From positions 1-11,215 of the forward strand of contig CAYFOO010000045.1 in the NCBI GenBank assembly GCA_964344775.1: DNA of 11,215 nucleotides, written 5' to 3'. The position numbers and the translations under genes are program-made. Positions 1-5,744 of this stretch are shown piece by piece. The notes below the pieces were generated by a model. It had not been told where the DNA came from. It searched no databases and was given only the letters and a program-made list of their open reading frames with translations. Origin of the DNA: CAYFMH01 sp964344775 (GTDB lineage: Bacteria; Patescibacteriota; Gracilibacteria; UBA4473). Each line of letters opens with the position of its first letter. The stretch's first letter is position 1.

Positions 1-54
1 GCACAACTCACGTTGATTCCCTATCACCTGCTGAAAAAACTGGGGTCTTTTTAG
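1..54 (+). CDS. possible 3' end of a CDS entering from the left
   Basis: Frame 1 is open from the window edge to a TAG at 52-54, giving 17 residues ending in LLKKLGSF. The tail is hydrophobic and basic and is not recognised. Seventeen open codons can easily occur by chance, so this is only a possible gene end. The promoter of the next gene begins ten bases downstream, which fits a gene boundary here. Confidence 0.2.
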   Translation, partial: AQLTLIPYHLLKKLGSF

Positions 55-63
55 ACTGATTAT

Positions 64-91
64 TTGACTTTTTGTAAAAATTGTATATTTT
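64..91 (+). promoter_or_regulatory. promoter of the interrupted Cys-rich gene, leaderless type
   Basis: TTGACT (64-69), a 16-base spacer and TATTTT (86-91) are followed 7 bases later by the ATG at 99. Transcription would begin at or next to the start codon, and there is no Shine-Dalgarno sequence. The same 14-base string around this -35 box (ATTTGACTTTTTGT, 62-75) recurs at 4620-4633. Confidence 0.45.
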
Positions 92-98
92 ATGATTA

Positions 99-584
99 AT
101 GGAGAAATTTGATCCAGCCCTCTATGAAGCCGATTGTGAAAATTGTGCAGCCATTTGCTGTGTTTTAACAGAAATACACGGCCCAACCGGGACAATCACA
201 AAAGAATCAGGAGAAATATGTGAACACCTCGATCTAGAAAAAGAAAGATGCAATATCTATTAAACAAGAGCCGAAAAAGGCTACCGAGCTTGTGTTAAAT
301 ATGATTGTTCTGGTGCAGGCCAAAGAGTAACTAAAAGATTTCTTAAAGGGCTAAAATGTGGTGAAATTAACTGGAGTAATCCAGAAGTTGTAGGGCACCT
401 TACTACTATAATATCAGAAGTGGAAAAGTGCCATCAATTAGTATTACTTGCGAAAGACCATCCTGAATTTGGAGTCCCCGCAGATGAACTCCACCGAATT
501 AATTTTGAAAAAATAGGCCCATCGCAAAGATTGGTTGATTTTATTGATAGTCTTGTTGAAGAAAAAGAAGGAACCACTACTTAG
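99..584 (+). pseudogene. Cys-rich metal-binding-type protein interrupted by one in-frame TAA
   Basis: An ATG at 99 opens a frame of 161 codons before the TAG at 582-584, interrupted only by TAA at 261-263 (codon 55). The N-terminal half has CxxCxxxCC (Cys13, 16, 20, 21), Cys41 and Cys51. After the stop come Cys65 and Cys70 in YDCSGAGQRV. From memory this order matches the Cys-rich domain (YkgJ-like, putative Zn/Fe binding) that precedes pentapeptide repeats in some actinobacterial proteins, where YDCFGAGQ is typical; no pentapeptide repeats are present here. The cysteine pattern runs across the stop without a frame change, so one substitution (for example AAA, GAA or CAA to TAA) would explain it. 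No ATG after the stop could restart translation in frame. The last 8 bases overlap the end of the minus-strand gene at 577. It may be a young pseudogene or a base-call error. Confidence 0.6.
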
Positions 585-1611
585 TACTCACCACCTCTTC
601 CCTACCCCCCGGCACCGGCACCCACAGCACCCGATCCGGACGACGAATCCCAAATCGCTTCTCTAGAATCCCTGCCCACCTCTCTCGATCTTGCTCAGAA
701 GTAAAATGATCTTCAAATTCGCTCCCTCTCACGATCTCGGTGTTTCCAAGTGTATTCAATAAATATTTCTGCGTTTTTATCTCAGCGATCAACTCATCCG
801 AAATCCGTGAAAAAGATACCGGCCGCAGGAGTGAAACTACTCGATTATTTCGATGTTTGCGAAGAAAAAGCTCGAGCAAACTTCCTGATCTGATCTGTTT
901 GAATTGTTCTTCCACCAGGTAATCCTGATAATAAAATTTTGCTCCTGGAGCGAGTACTAGCTTCAACGGCACTTTTTCTGATACAAATACTCGCTCAAAA
1001 TCATGGATCTTCCCATATTTTTCTGTGAGAATTGTTTCCAGATCTTTGACCACTTCTGAATCATTTTCGAAGAAGAAATTCTTTTTTCCAGCGAGAAAAA
1101 CAACGTGTGTCTGTGGCAGAGCATTGTGGATGGAAGCCGCAATATCTCGATAAAAAGAATATCGGTACACAAACCCAATCACCCCCAGAGGGTGCTCTTC
1201 CCGATTCAAAACAGCGTAAAGTTCTCGAAAATGATTAATCCGATCTGTGTAGTTTTTGAGTCTGAGTCCATCAACTCGAGAAAATACTTTTTCTGGTAGT
1301 TGCCACACAAGTTTTAGAAATTTTTGATTTGATTTTTTGAGTTGCAGGTCCCAAGCATTCCCAAACATGAGTTTCCCAAATCGCACAAAAAAGAGCCGAT
1401 TTACAAACCGAGCACATTCATTTGAGTACGCACTCTCGAGAAAGCTCGCTGCCAGATCTCGATAAACCGGATACTTCTCATTGTCGGTAATGTCTACCTG
1501 GATCGGAATCTCAGACTTTAATATTTCCCCTGCTCTGCCATCATCTGCCACTGCCACATTAAAAGTGTGTAAACTTAAACAAATCCCGACAACAAATAAT
1601 TTTTTTAACAT
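577..1611 (-). CDS. exported papain-like (NlpC/P60 or CHAP-type) protein, 344 aa
   Basis: The product starts with a basic and hydrophobic signal peptide (residues 1-22) with a likely signal peptidase site after AVA (Ala22), so it acts outside the membrane. A segment NECARFVNRLF (Cys66) followed by GNAWD (Trp87, Asp88) resembles the nucleophile-helix region of CHAP/NlpC-P60 cysteine peptidases and amidases. A later block, GVIGFVY (143-149) and THVVFLAG (His169), resembles the strand that carries the catalytic His. A cell-wall hydrolase or amidase role is therefore inferred from motif order only. The C-terminal half (residues 180-344) is basic, mixed and unrecognised. The start at 1611 is supported by the signal peptide and by a consensus promoter placed exactly for leaderless transcription. 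It ends 8 bases inside the neighbouring pseudogene. An unrelated secreted protein remains possible. Confidence 0.75.
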   Translation of the reverse strand: MLKKLFVVGICLSLHTFNVAVADDGRAGEILKSEIPIQVDITDNEKYPVYRDLAASFLESAYSNECARFVNRLFFVRFGKLMFGNAWDLQLKKSNQKFLKLVWQLPEKVFSRVDGLRLKNYTDRINHFRELYAVLNREEHPLGVIGFVYRYSFYRDIAASIHNALPQTHVVFLAGKKNFFFENDSEVVKDLETILTEKYGKIHDFERVFVSEKVPLKLVLAPGAKFYYQDYLVEEQFKQIRSGSLLELFLRKHRNNRVVSLLRPVSFSRISDELIAEIKTQKYLLNTLGNTEIVRGSEFEDHFTSEQDRERWAGILEKRFGIRRPDRVLWVPVPGGREEVVSTK

Positions 1612-1617
1612 CTGGCT

Positions 1618-1646
1618 ATTATAGCAATTTTATCAATAATTAACAA
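1618..1646 (-). promoter_or_regulatory. promoter of the exported papain-like gene, leaderless type
   Basis: On the minus strand TTGTTA (1641-1646), a 17-base spacer and a perfect TATAAT (1618-1623) lie 6 bases from the ATG at 1611. The expected transcription start falls at the A of the start codon. The MITE at 1658 begins 11 bases upstream of the -35 box, so the insertion left this promoter intact. Confidence 0.65.
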
Positions 1647-1657
1647 TTGTATTTTTT

Positions 1658-1797
1658 GTAATTTTTCACACCTGCAATTTTTCTGATATTCTTCAATGTT
1701 TGTTCTAGTCCTATCACGTCCCTTAAACCCGAAATTAATTCCAGGTTAACGGACGAAGGTTGTTATCGTTGTTAAGTTTAGATGTGTGAAAAATTAC
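1658..1797. mobile_element. 140-bp MITE with IS66-type ends and 8-bp target duplication
   Basis: The arms GTAATTTTTCACAC (1658-1671) and GTGTGAAAAATTAC (1784-1797) are perfect 14-base inverted repeats. They are flanked by perfect 8-base direct repeats TATTTTTT at 1650-1657 and 1798-1805. The right arm is identical over 14 bases to the right end of the IS66 remnant (4597-4610). Family knowledge: IS66 elements have ends starting GTAA and duplicate 8 bp of target. The interior has no reading frame of note. This is a non-autonomous element that a complete IS66 relative could mobilise. The duplicated octamer is T-rich, which weakens the target-site evidence slightly. Confidence 0.75.
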
Positions 1798-1805
1798 TAT
1801 TTTTT

Positions 1806-1884
1806 CTAAAAACTAAGTTCTACGTACGCTCTCCAGCGTAGTAGCCTCGCCAAATGGCGATGGCTAAGCTCTAAGTTCTATCTT
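1806..1884. repeat. heptad repeats flanking two hairpins, 3' of dnaX
   Basis: Seven-base units (CTAAAAA, CTAAGTT, CTACGTA at 1806-1826; CTAAGCT, CTAAGTT, CTATCTT at 1864-1884) flank two hairpins. The first, about 1820-1844, pairs ACGCT with AGCGT and CTAC with GTAG around one bulged G. The second, about 1844-1864, pairs CGCC with GGCG and GCC with GGC around one bulged T. They sit between the dnaX stop and the MITE, so on the minus strand they lie in the dnaX 3' untranslated region and may protect or end that transcript. No long U-tract follows directly. The rest of the 275-base spacer (1612-1886) holds the promoter and MITE listed separately. Confidence 0.55.
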
Positions 1885-1886
1885 CT

Positions 1887-3467
1887 CTAAAATTCTAAAA
1901 AATCTTCCGCCGTCGCCACTTCATCAGTTTTTACTTTTTTTGTCGCATGAACGACAAAATCCACCTCAAACTTTTTACCAAAAACCTCTCCCATGGCATT
2001 CTGAATCGGAATCCGAACTGATGCTGGGGTCAGCTTTTCTTGGTGAAAATTTGAATCCGTCTGAAAGGTCACTTTATCCCCCACAATCTTGGGTTCTGTG
2101 GTCGTGAAGGATCTTTTTACGAAACTTGGCAGTCCCGCTTTCTGAGCAATCTCTGATAATTTTTCCTTAATTTGAATTTCTGTCACCTCTCCGCCATCTG
2201 AAACGGATTCTGAGGGTTTGATCGCAGAAGGTGTTTGCTTAGACGATTTCGCTTCAACCGTTATTTCCGGTTCCGGTTCTCTGTCCTCCGACTTGTCTAC
2301 CGTAGCTTTAGCGGAGGTTGAAGCCTTGGCGAAGGAGGATTCACTTCTTACTTCTAACTTCTGACTTTCAACTTCTACCTTTTCCTCCTCCTTTCGACTT
2401 TCAACTTTCGACTTTCGACTTACCTCCGTCTTTTCAACTGAAGTTTCAACAAAGGAAGAACAAAGATTCACCACCGCAATCTCAAGTGGCAACTCCACGA
2501 TCGGAGAGGTCTTGAGTCTCATGAGAGCTTTTTCGGTTTCTTCGATCGCCGGTAAAATGAGGGCTAATTCGCTTGAATCAGAAAGATTCTGATGGAGTCG
2601 TCCTCGCAAAAACCCCAAAAAATCGTGACCAAAGGTCCGAAAATCTCCGCCCTTCTCATTAATCTCACGCAAAATTTTAAATCCTTTTTCCGTATCTTTT
2701 TCCAGGATGGCCTGCCAAAAATTTTCCAACGTCTCGGCTGGAGAAATCCCCAGACTCTCACGAACAGCGGCTTCTGTCACCTGATTGTCTGTTTCGGCCG
2801 CAATCTGCTCGAGCAGTGAAATTGCGTCTCTCAGCCCTCCTTCTGCTTTTCGGGCAATGCACTCGAGTGCACTTCTCTCGGCGGTGAATCCTTCGATCTT
2901 GCAAATATCTTCGAGCCGGTCCACTAGTTGTTCGAGAGAAAACCGATGAAACACAAACGTCTGACATCGGGAAACAATTGTCTCAGGAATTTTGTGCATT
3001 TCCGTCGTCGCAAGGAGGAAGAAAGCGTGGTCCGGCGGTTCTTCCAAAGTTTTAAGAAGGGCGTTGAAAGCCCCCTTCGAAAGCATGTGCACCTCATCGA
3101 TGATGTAGACTTTTCGTTGTGCGTAGGTGGGCGTAAATTCTATTTTTTCGATCAAGTCCCGGATGTTATCGACTCCGGTGTGAGAAGCCGCATCGATCTC
3201 CATCACGTCGATCAAATTTCCTTCAGCGGTGTCGGTACAAATTTTACATGTTCCACAGGGATCTCCGTCTTTTATCCCTTCGCAGTTCAGAGCCTTGGCA
3301 AAAATCCGAGCTGTGGAGGTTTTCCCCGTTCCTCGGCTTCCAGAGAAAAGGTATGCATGGGCTGGTTTCTTCGCTTTGATAGCGTTCTGTAGGGTTTTCA
3401 CGATCGAACTCTGACCGATCAGGTCGGAGAATATCTGCGGACGATATTTGAGAAAAAGGGTGGCCAT
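1887..3467 (-). CDS. dnaX: DNA polymerase III subunit gamma/tau
   Basis: This is the clamp-loader ATPase subunit of the replicative polymerase, loading the sliding clamp in the cytoplasm. Residues 1-180 carry the expected AAA+ features: LKYRP near the N-terminus, Walker A GSRGTGKT (43-50), the four-Cys zinc site (Cys62, 71, 74, 77), Walker B DEVH (124-127) and the sensor/arginine-finger SRC (166-168). Helical domains II and III follow to about residue 345. Residues about 350-440 are a low-complexity acidic/basic linker encoded by heptad and palindromic repeats. A tau-like globular C-terminus (about 440-515) ends in DFLEF. Length, 526 aa, is normal for a tau-type protein. The ATG at 3467 gives the canonical N-terminus. 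I saw no convincing leaderless promoter or Shine-Dalgarno before it. A run of seven A on the coding strand (1935-1941) is too close to the stop to make a gamma form. Confidence 0.97.
   Translation of the reverse strand: MATLFLKYRPQIFSDLIGQSSIVKTLQNAIKAKKPAHAYLFSGSRGTGKTSTARIFAKALNCEGIKDGDPCGTCKICTDTAEGNLIDVMEIDAASHTGVDNIRDLIEKIEFTPTYAQRKVYIIDEVHMLSKGAFNALLKTLEEPPDHAFFLLATTEMHKIPETIVSRCQTFVFHRFSLEQLVDRLEDICKIEGFTAERSALECIARKAEGGLRDAISLLEQIAAETDNQVTEAAVRESLGISPAETLENFWQAILEKDTEKGFKILREINEKGGDFRTFGHDFLGFLRGRLHQNLSDSSELALILPAIEETEKALMRLKTSPIVELPLEIAVVNLCSSFVETSVEKTEVSRKSKVESRKEEEKVEVESQKLEVRSESSFAKASTSAKATVDKSEDREPEPEITVEAKSSKQTPSAIKPSESVSDGGEVTEIQIKEKLSEIAQKAGLPSFVKRSFTTTEPKIVGDKVTFQTDSNFHQEKLTPASVRIPIQNAMGEVFGKKFEVDFVVHATKKVKTDEVATAEDFLEF
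2292..2338. repeat. palindromic repeat encoding part of the DnaX linker
   Basis: Within dnaX, bases 2292-2317 match 10813-10838 in 23 of 26 positions, and are read in the same frame in both genes (SAKATVDK here, SAEASEDK there). The adjoining bases 2318-2338 hold GCCAAGGCTTC on the minus strand, the same core found on the plus strand at 7156-7166 in the spacer after tRNA-Lys. The element therefore occurs inside two genes and in one spacer. I recall similar peptides in other Patescibacteria proteins, but that is unverified. Confidence 0.65.
2343..2424. repeat. two heptanucleotide arrays inside dnaX
   Basis: Five contiguous 7-base units of the form ACTTYNN run from 2343 to 2377 (for example ACTTCTA, ACTTCTG, ACTTTCA). 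Five more run from 2390 to 2424 (for example ACTTTCA, ACTTTCG, ACTTACC). On the coding strand they encode Lys/Glu/Ser/Val/Arg-rich peptide of the linker. Because 7 is not a multiple of 3, only changes of three units keep the frame. Confidence 0.75.
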
Positions 3468-3580
3468 AAATCAGTTAAAATCGAACAACAAACAATTAGC
3501 AATTCTGAATTTGTTTGGCAATGGAAAAATTTAAATTTTTCCCTCGTTGGTTTATTACTCCAAAAAATAAACAATAAACA

Positions 3581-3609
3581 TTGATAAATAGAATTCCATA
3601 AGTTAAATT
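3581..3609 (+). promoter_or_regulatory. promoter of the 122-aa gene, leaderless type
   Basis: TTGATA (3581-3586), a 17-base spacer and TAAATT (3604-3609) stand 6 bases before the ATG at 3616. The spacing equals that at 1618 and 8158. No Shine-Dalgarno is present. The spacer 3468-3615 shows nothing else clear. Confidence 0.5.
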
Positions 3610-3615
3610 CAGCTC

Positions 3616-3984
3616 ATGAAGGATAAAAAACATCAAAAAATACTGAAATTAGCACATGAAATTATTCAAACTTTTCCAAAAGCAAAAAACGGTCAGCCGT
3701 TTTTAACACTTCAAAATGGAAGAAAACTCTTTTTTAATCGATTTATGAAGAAGTATGGGATTAACGGAGATAGTTCTGATTATAATACCAAAGATATAAT
3801 CCGTAGAATACGACTCGTTGAATTTTTTGACTATTTTATAAAAGACTATCCAATCAAAGAGAGCATAATTATCAAAGGTCAAAAACGATACATCGTTGAA
3901 AGCTATTTTCACCGCATGGTTATCATCGACAAAAAAATCGGTACAGCAAATAAATTAGAACTTCTCAGTTTTTATCCTCTATAA
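3616..3984 (+). CDS. small basic protein, possibly a BECR-fold nuclease-like domain, 122 aa
   Basis: The protein is basic and has no signal peptide or membrane segment, so it is likely cytoplasmic. Residues 1-75 are mostly helical by composition. The C-terminal third has two predicted strands, KRYIVESYFHRMVIIDK (about 90-106) and NKLELLSFYP (112-121). From memory, this ending resembles phage and accessory proteins of the PBECR/barnase-EndoU-RelE-like nuclease set, in which a short arginine-bearing strand is followed by a final strand ending in SFYP. The resemblance is weak and no active-site set can be asserted. The start at 3616 is supported by a leaderless-type promoter. A hairpin cluster begins straight after the stop, and an IS66 remnant lies about 110 bases downstream, so the setting is accessory. 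It may equally be an unrelated lineage-specific protein. Confidence 0.6.
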   Translation: MKDKKHQKILKLAHEIIQTFPKAKNGQPFLTLQNGRKLFFNRFMKKYGINGDSSDYNTKDIIRRIRLVEFFDYFIKDYPIKESIIIKGQKRYIVESYFHRMVIIDKKIGTANKLELLSFYPL

Positions 3985-4052
3985 AAGAATCCTCCCTGTA
4001 CAAGATCTTTCACTTGCATTGAACGGGAGGTTCTTACAGGTTCACGAGGAAC
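3985..4052. other. hairpin cluster with alternative pairings after the 122-aa gene
   Basis: Bases 3985-3996 pair with 4025-4035 (AAGAATCCTCCC with GGGAGGTTCTT, one bulged T), enclosing an inner CAAG/CTTG stem. CCTGTA (3995-4000) can pair instead with TACAGG (4035-4040), excluding part of the first stem. GAAC/GTTC motifs at 4021-4033 and 4040-4052 form two further small hairpins. It begins at the base after the stop codon and has no U-tract, so a simple terminator is unlikely. Confidence 0.45.
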
Positions 4053-4092
4053 ACTTCATTTATAATCAGAAACATAAAAAAATCAAGTTTTT

Positions 4093-4610
4093 GTAACTTC
4101 TCACACCCCCGAACAAAAAACTTGTTCTAAAGAATGAAGGTATGATAGGATGAGGATAATGAAGTTGAGCAAAAAAGAAATAGAGGCCTACGAAGAATTC
4201 TCAGAAATATACGAGAAGCTCAGACAACACATTGCCGAGCCATTTGATAAAAAGAAACGAGACAAACAAAAAGCGGAGTTATGGGCACAAATCAAGATAT
4301 TCCGTGCACCGCAAGCCAAGGATCCCAAAAAGCTGGAGAACTTACGAAAACAGTTCTTCACGTACGAATCTGAGTGGCTCAACTGCATGGATTACAACCA
4401 AGTTCCATGCGATAACAACAAAGCTGAACGAAAATTACGCCACTTCGTGATCAAAAGAAAGATCAGTTTTGGTACAAAAAACGAAAAAACTTCCCAAAAT
4501 TTTGAAACCCTCGCCACTGTTTTTATGACTTTTTGGAAAAAAACCGAAAAAAACTTTTTCTCTGAAATCGCTTATTTATGCGGTTAAATGCGATGGGTGT
4601 GAAAAATTAC
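4093..4610 (+). mobile_element. 518-bp IS66-family remnant with both terminal repeats
   Basis: The left end GTAACTTCTCACACCC (4093-4108) and the right end, read inward on the minus strand as GTAATTTTTCACACCC, differ at two positions. Between them lies only the C-terminal part of an IS66 transposase. Complete IS66 elements are about 2 kb or more and encode a transposase of about 500 aa, so this is an internally deleted copy. The flanking octamers (AAGTTTTT at 4085-4092 and GGAAAAAT at 4611-4618) do not match, so the target duplication has decayed or the ends come from different events. The right end is identical over 14 bases to the MITE at 1658-1797. Confidence 0.7.
4150..4587 (+). pseudogene. 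C-terminal fragment of IS66-family transposase (TnpC)
   Basis: The 145-residue frame ends with the signature of IS66 transposases: VPCDNNKAERKLRHFVIKRK at about residues 85-104, then SFGTKNEKTSQN. The glutamate in the AER motif corresponds to the last residue of the DDE catalytic triad. The two aspartates and the N-terminal zinc-finger and DNA-binding regions are absent. Residues 10-80 match in style the helical region that precedes the DNNxAER motif. The frame lies between the two terminal repeats of the remnant. The ATG at 4150 is only the first in-frame Met and is preceded by no ribosome-binding site. It cannot catalyse transposition. Confidence 0.85.
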
Positions 4611-4621
4611 GGAAAAATGAT

Positions 4622-4647
4622 TTGACTTTTTGTGTTTTTAATATAAA
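4622..4647 (+). promoter_or_regulatory. possible promoter of the GC-rich exported-protein gene
   Basis: TTGACT (4622-4627) and TATAAA (4642-4647) are separated by only 14 bases, shorter than ideal. The sequence around the -35 box repeats the one at 62-75 for 14 bases. A start near 4655 would leave a leader of about 100 bases before the ATG at 4753. It lies 11 bases outside the right end of the IS66 remnant. Confidence 0.35.
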
Positions 4648-4708
4648 AAGCCAGTAAGATCTGTTCTTTAACATAATCCAGGTACAGAAGTTTTAGAAAA
4701 TTAGCTTC

Positions 4709-4742
4709 CAGAACGGAAGGTTCTGACCGCAGAAGGCAGGAG
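4709..4742 (+). promoter_or_regulatory. leader hairpin and Shine-Dalgarno before the 147-aa gene
   Basis: CAGAAC (4709-4714) pairs with GTTCTG (4720-4725) around GGAAG. AGGAG (4738-4742) is a purine-rich ribosome-binding site 10 bases before the ATG at 4753. This is one of the few genes in the window with a recognisable Shine-Dalgarno. The hairpin core differs by one base from GAACGGGAGGTTC at 4021-4033. Confidence 0.45.
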
Positions 4743-4752
4743 AAAACACGCT

Positions 4753-5196
4753 ATGAGGAAAATTCCCTTGATTGTCATCTCGGTCGTATTGGTCGCAAGC
4801 TTGACCATGAATACGACAGCACAAGGAGGAGAGCTAGAGCGACTAAAACGAGGAGGAGAGCTAGTCAACGATTGCCTCACGGACCCATTCCAACATCCCC
4901 CCAACAGAGAATTCTACGTCGGAGCAACGCTTGCCAAGATCGGTGCAGTTCCCGGAGGGCTTGTGAAGGAGTCGGGAATATTTCTGTTGAACGGAAAAGA
5001 ACAAGTTCCTCCGATGGCTCCAATAGGAGCCGTTTTGTACGGAGCAGGAAGTTTGCTCTGTGCCGCAGGAGAGATCGGCTTGGGGACGGTAGGGGTGGCC
5101 GCAGACTTCGCCTACCTGATCCCCTTTGAACTGGGCAAAATCCTTTGGGAATCCACAAAAAAACAAATTCCGAAGGCATCCGCCACACCCCGCTGA
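4753..5196 (+). CDS. small exported protein of unknown function, 147 aa
   Basis: The first 24 residues form a clear signal peptide (MRKIPLIVISVVLVASLTM...) with a likely cleavage after TAQ. The mature part starts with an in-frame duplication GGELERLKR/GGELVNDCL, encoded by a 13-base direct repeat (4825-4837 and 4852-4864). Glycine/alanine-rich hydrophobic stretches follow (about 60-75 and 93-130), which may associate with a membrane. Cys42 and Cys104 could form a disulfide. I do not recognise the family. By eye the gene is markedly richer in G+C and in GGA/GCA/CTC-type codons than its neighbours. It also has a long leader, a Shine-Dalgarno and a strong terminator of its own. With an IS66 remnant on one side and a toxin-antitoxin pair on the other, recent transfer is plausible. 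A 131-codon frame on the opposite strand (4861-5256) is judged to be a shadow. Confidence 0.7.
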   Translation: MRKIPLIVISVVLVASLTMNTTAQGGELERLKRGGELVNDCLTDPFQHPPNREFYVGATLAKIGAVPGGLVKESGIFLLNGKEQVPPMAPIGAVLYGAGSLLCAAGEIGLGTVGVAADFAYLIPFELGKILWESTKKQIPKASATPR

Positions 5197-5257
5197 ACAC
5201 CTAGCGGGTGATTCTGTGCAATCTTTGTGATTTATGCCACTTGTTCGGAAGGACAAG
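5189..5257 (+). other. two hairpins at the 3' end of the 147-aa gene
   Basis: CCCGCT (5189-5194) pairs with AGCGGG (5203-5208), and the stop codon TGA lies at the 5' edge of the loop. CTTGTTC (5240-5246) pairs with GGACAAG (5251-5257) around a GGAA tetraloop. Neither has a U-tract. The rest of 5197-5289 shows no reading frame I can support. Confidence 0.45.
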
Positions 5258-5289
5258 CAACATAAGTCAACGAGGGTTGCCCATTCCCT

Positions 5290-5330
5290 AGCACTTCCCG
5301 GACCACCACCCGGGGAGTGCTTTTCTTTTT
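5290..5330 (+). terminator. strong rho-independent terminator
   Basis: A 12-bp stem (AGCACTTCCCGG at 5290-5301 with CCGGGGAGTGCT at 5310-5321, one T-G pair) encloses an 8-base loop and is followed by TTTTCTTTTT. Its polarity ends transcription of the 147-aa gene. On the other strand it would also face the end of the toxin gene at 5394. Confidence 0.85.
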
Positions 5331-5393
5331 ATTAAAAGAAGACGTGCCTCCCCTCACACGCCTTCTTGATTTTCCGTTCGCTCTTTTATCTTT

Positions 5394-5744
5394 CTAATTC
5401 TTCCCCTCCAAAAACTGTAGACACCTCATTTTTGCCTCACCAAAAAACTCTGAAGTAAAACTTCCAATTTCTTTTTTTACTAAATCCTCATGCAACGTAA
5501 AAATCTTTTGAATTCTTAAAAAAGATTTGATTGGAAATGTAAAATTTTTGCAAAACTCGTTCTCAATTTCCAAATCATTTCGAGAAACCCCAAAACTGGA
5601 AGAAATCGGCAAACAAACAACATCTTCATCTACTTGATCCCGCAGAACTAAAGCCGGACGAACTTTTTTGTCCGACAAATCACTAAAAGGGAATGAAATG
5701 AGTACCACCGTGTTAACTTTTAAGCATTTCTTCATACTGGTCAT
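5394..5744 (-). CDS. MazF/PemK-family toxin
   Basis: MazF-type proteins are sequence-specific endoribonucleases that cut mRNA in the cytoplasm. The N-terminal strand pair VVLISFPFSD (13-22), followed by KKVRPALVL (26-34) with the catalytic-type Arg29, is typical. LPISSS (45-50) is in the place of the usual strand ending in a catalytic Thr/Ser. SFLRIQKIFTLHEDLVKKEIG (74-94) matches the conserved segment before the last helix. At 116 aa the length is normal. The start at 5744 overlaps the antitoxin gene by 32 bases. A second in-frame ATG at 5735 (MKKCLKV) also lies inside it and could be the true start. The overlap indicates translational coupling. The pair is probably autoregulated from the antitoxin promoter. 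Confidence 0.88.
   Translation of the reverse strand: MTSMKKCLKVNTVVLISFPFSDLSDKKVRPALVLRDQVDEDVVCLPISSSFGVSRNDLEIENEFCKNFTFPIKSFLRIQKIFTLHEDLVKKEIGSFTSEFFGEAKMRCLQFLEGKN

Noticed and set aside
21..51. Terminator at the left window edge
   Set aside because: The CCC/GGGG pairing before TCTTTTT gives a stem of only 3-4 bp.
1935..1941. A-run in dnaX as a programmed frameshift site
   Set aside because: It lies near residue 509 of 526, so slippage could not give a gamma-sized product.
2928..3392. 154-codon plus-strand frame opposite dnaX
   Set aside because: It is antisense to the conserved ATPase domain of dnaX and has no recognisable protein features.
4861..5256. 131-codon frame on the minus strand opposite the 147-aa gene
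   Set aside because: The plus-strand frame has a signal peptide, Shine-Dalgarno and terminator with correct polarity; the minus frame has none and is Cys/Arg-rich as expected of an antisense shadow.
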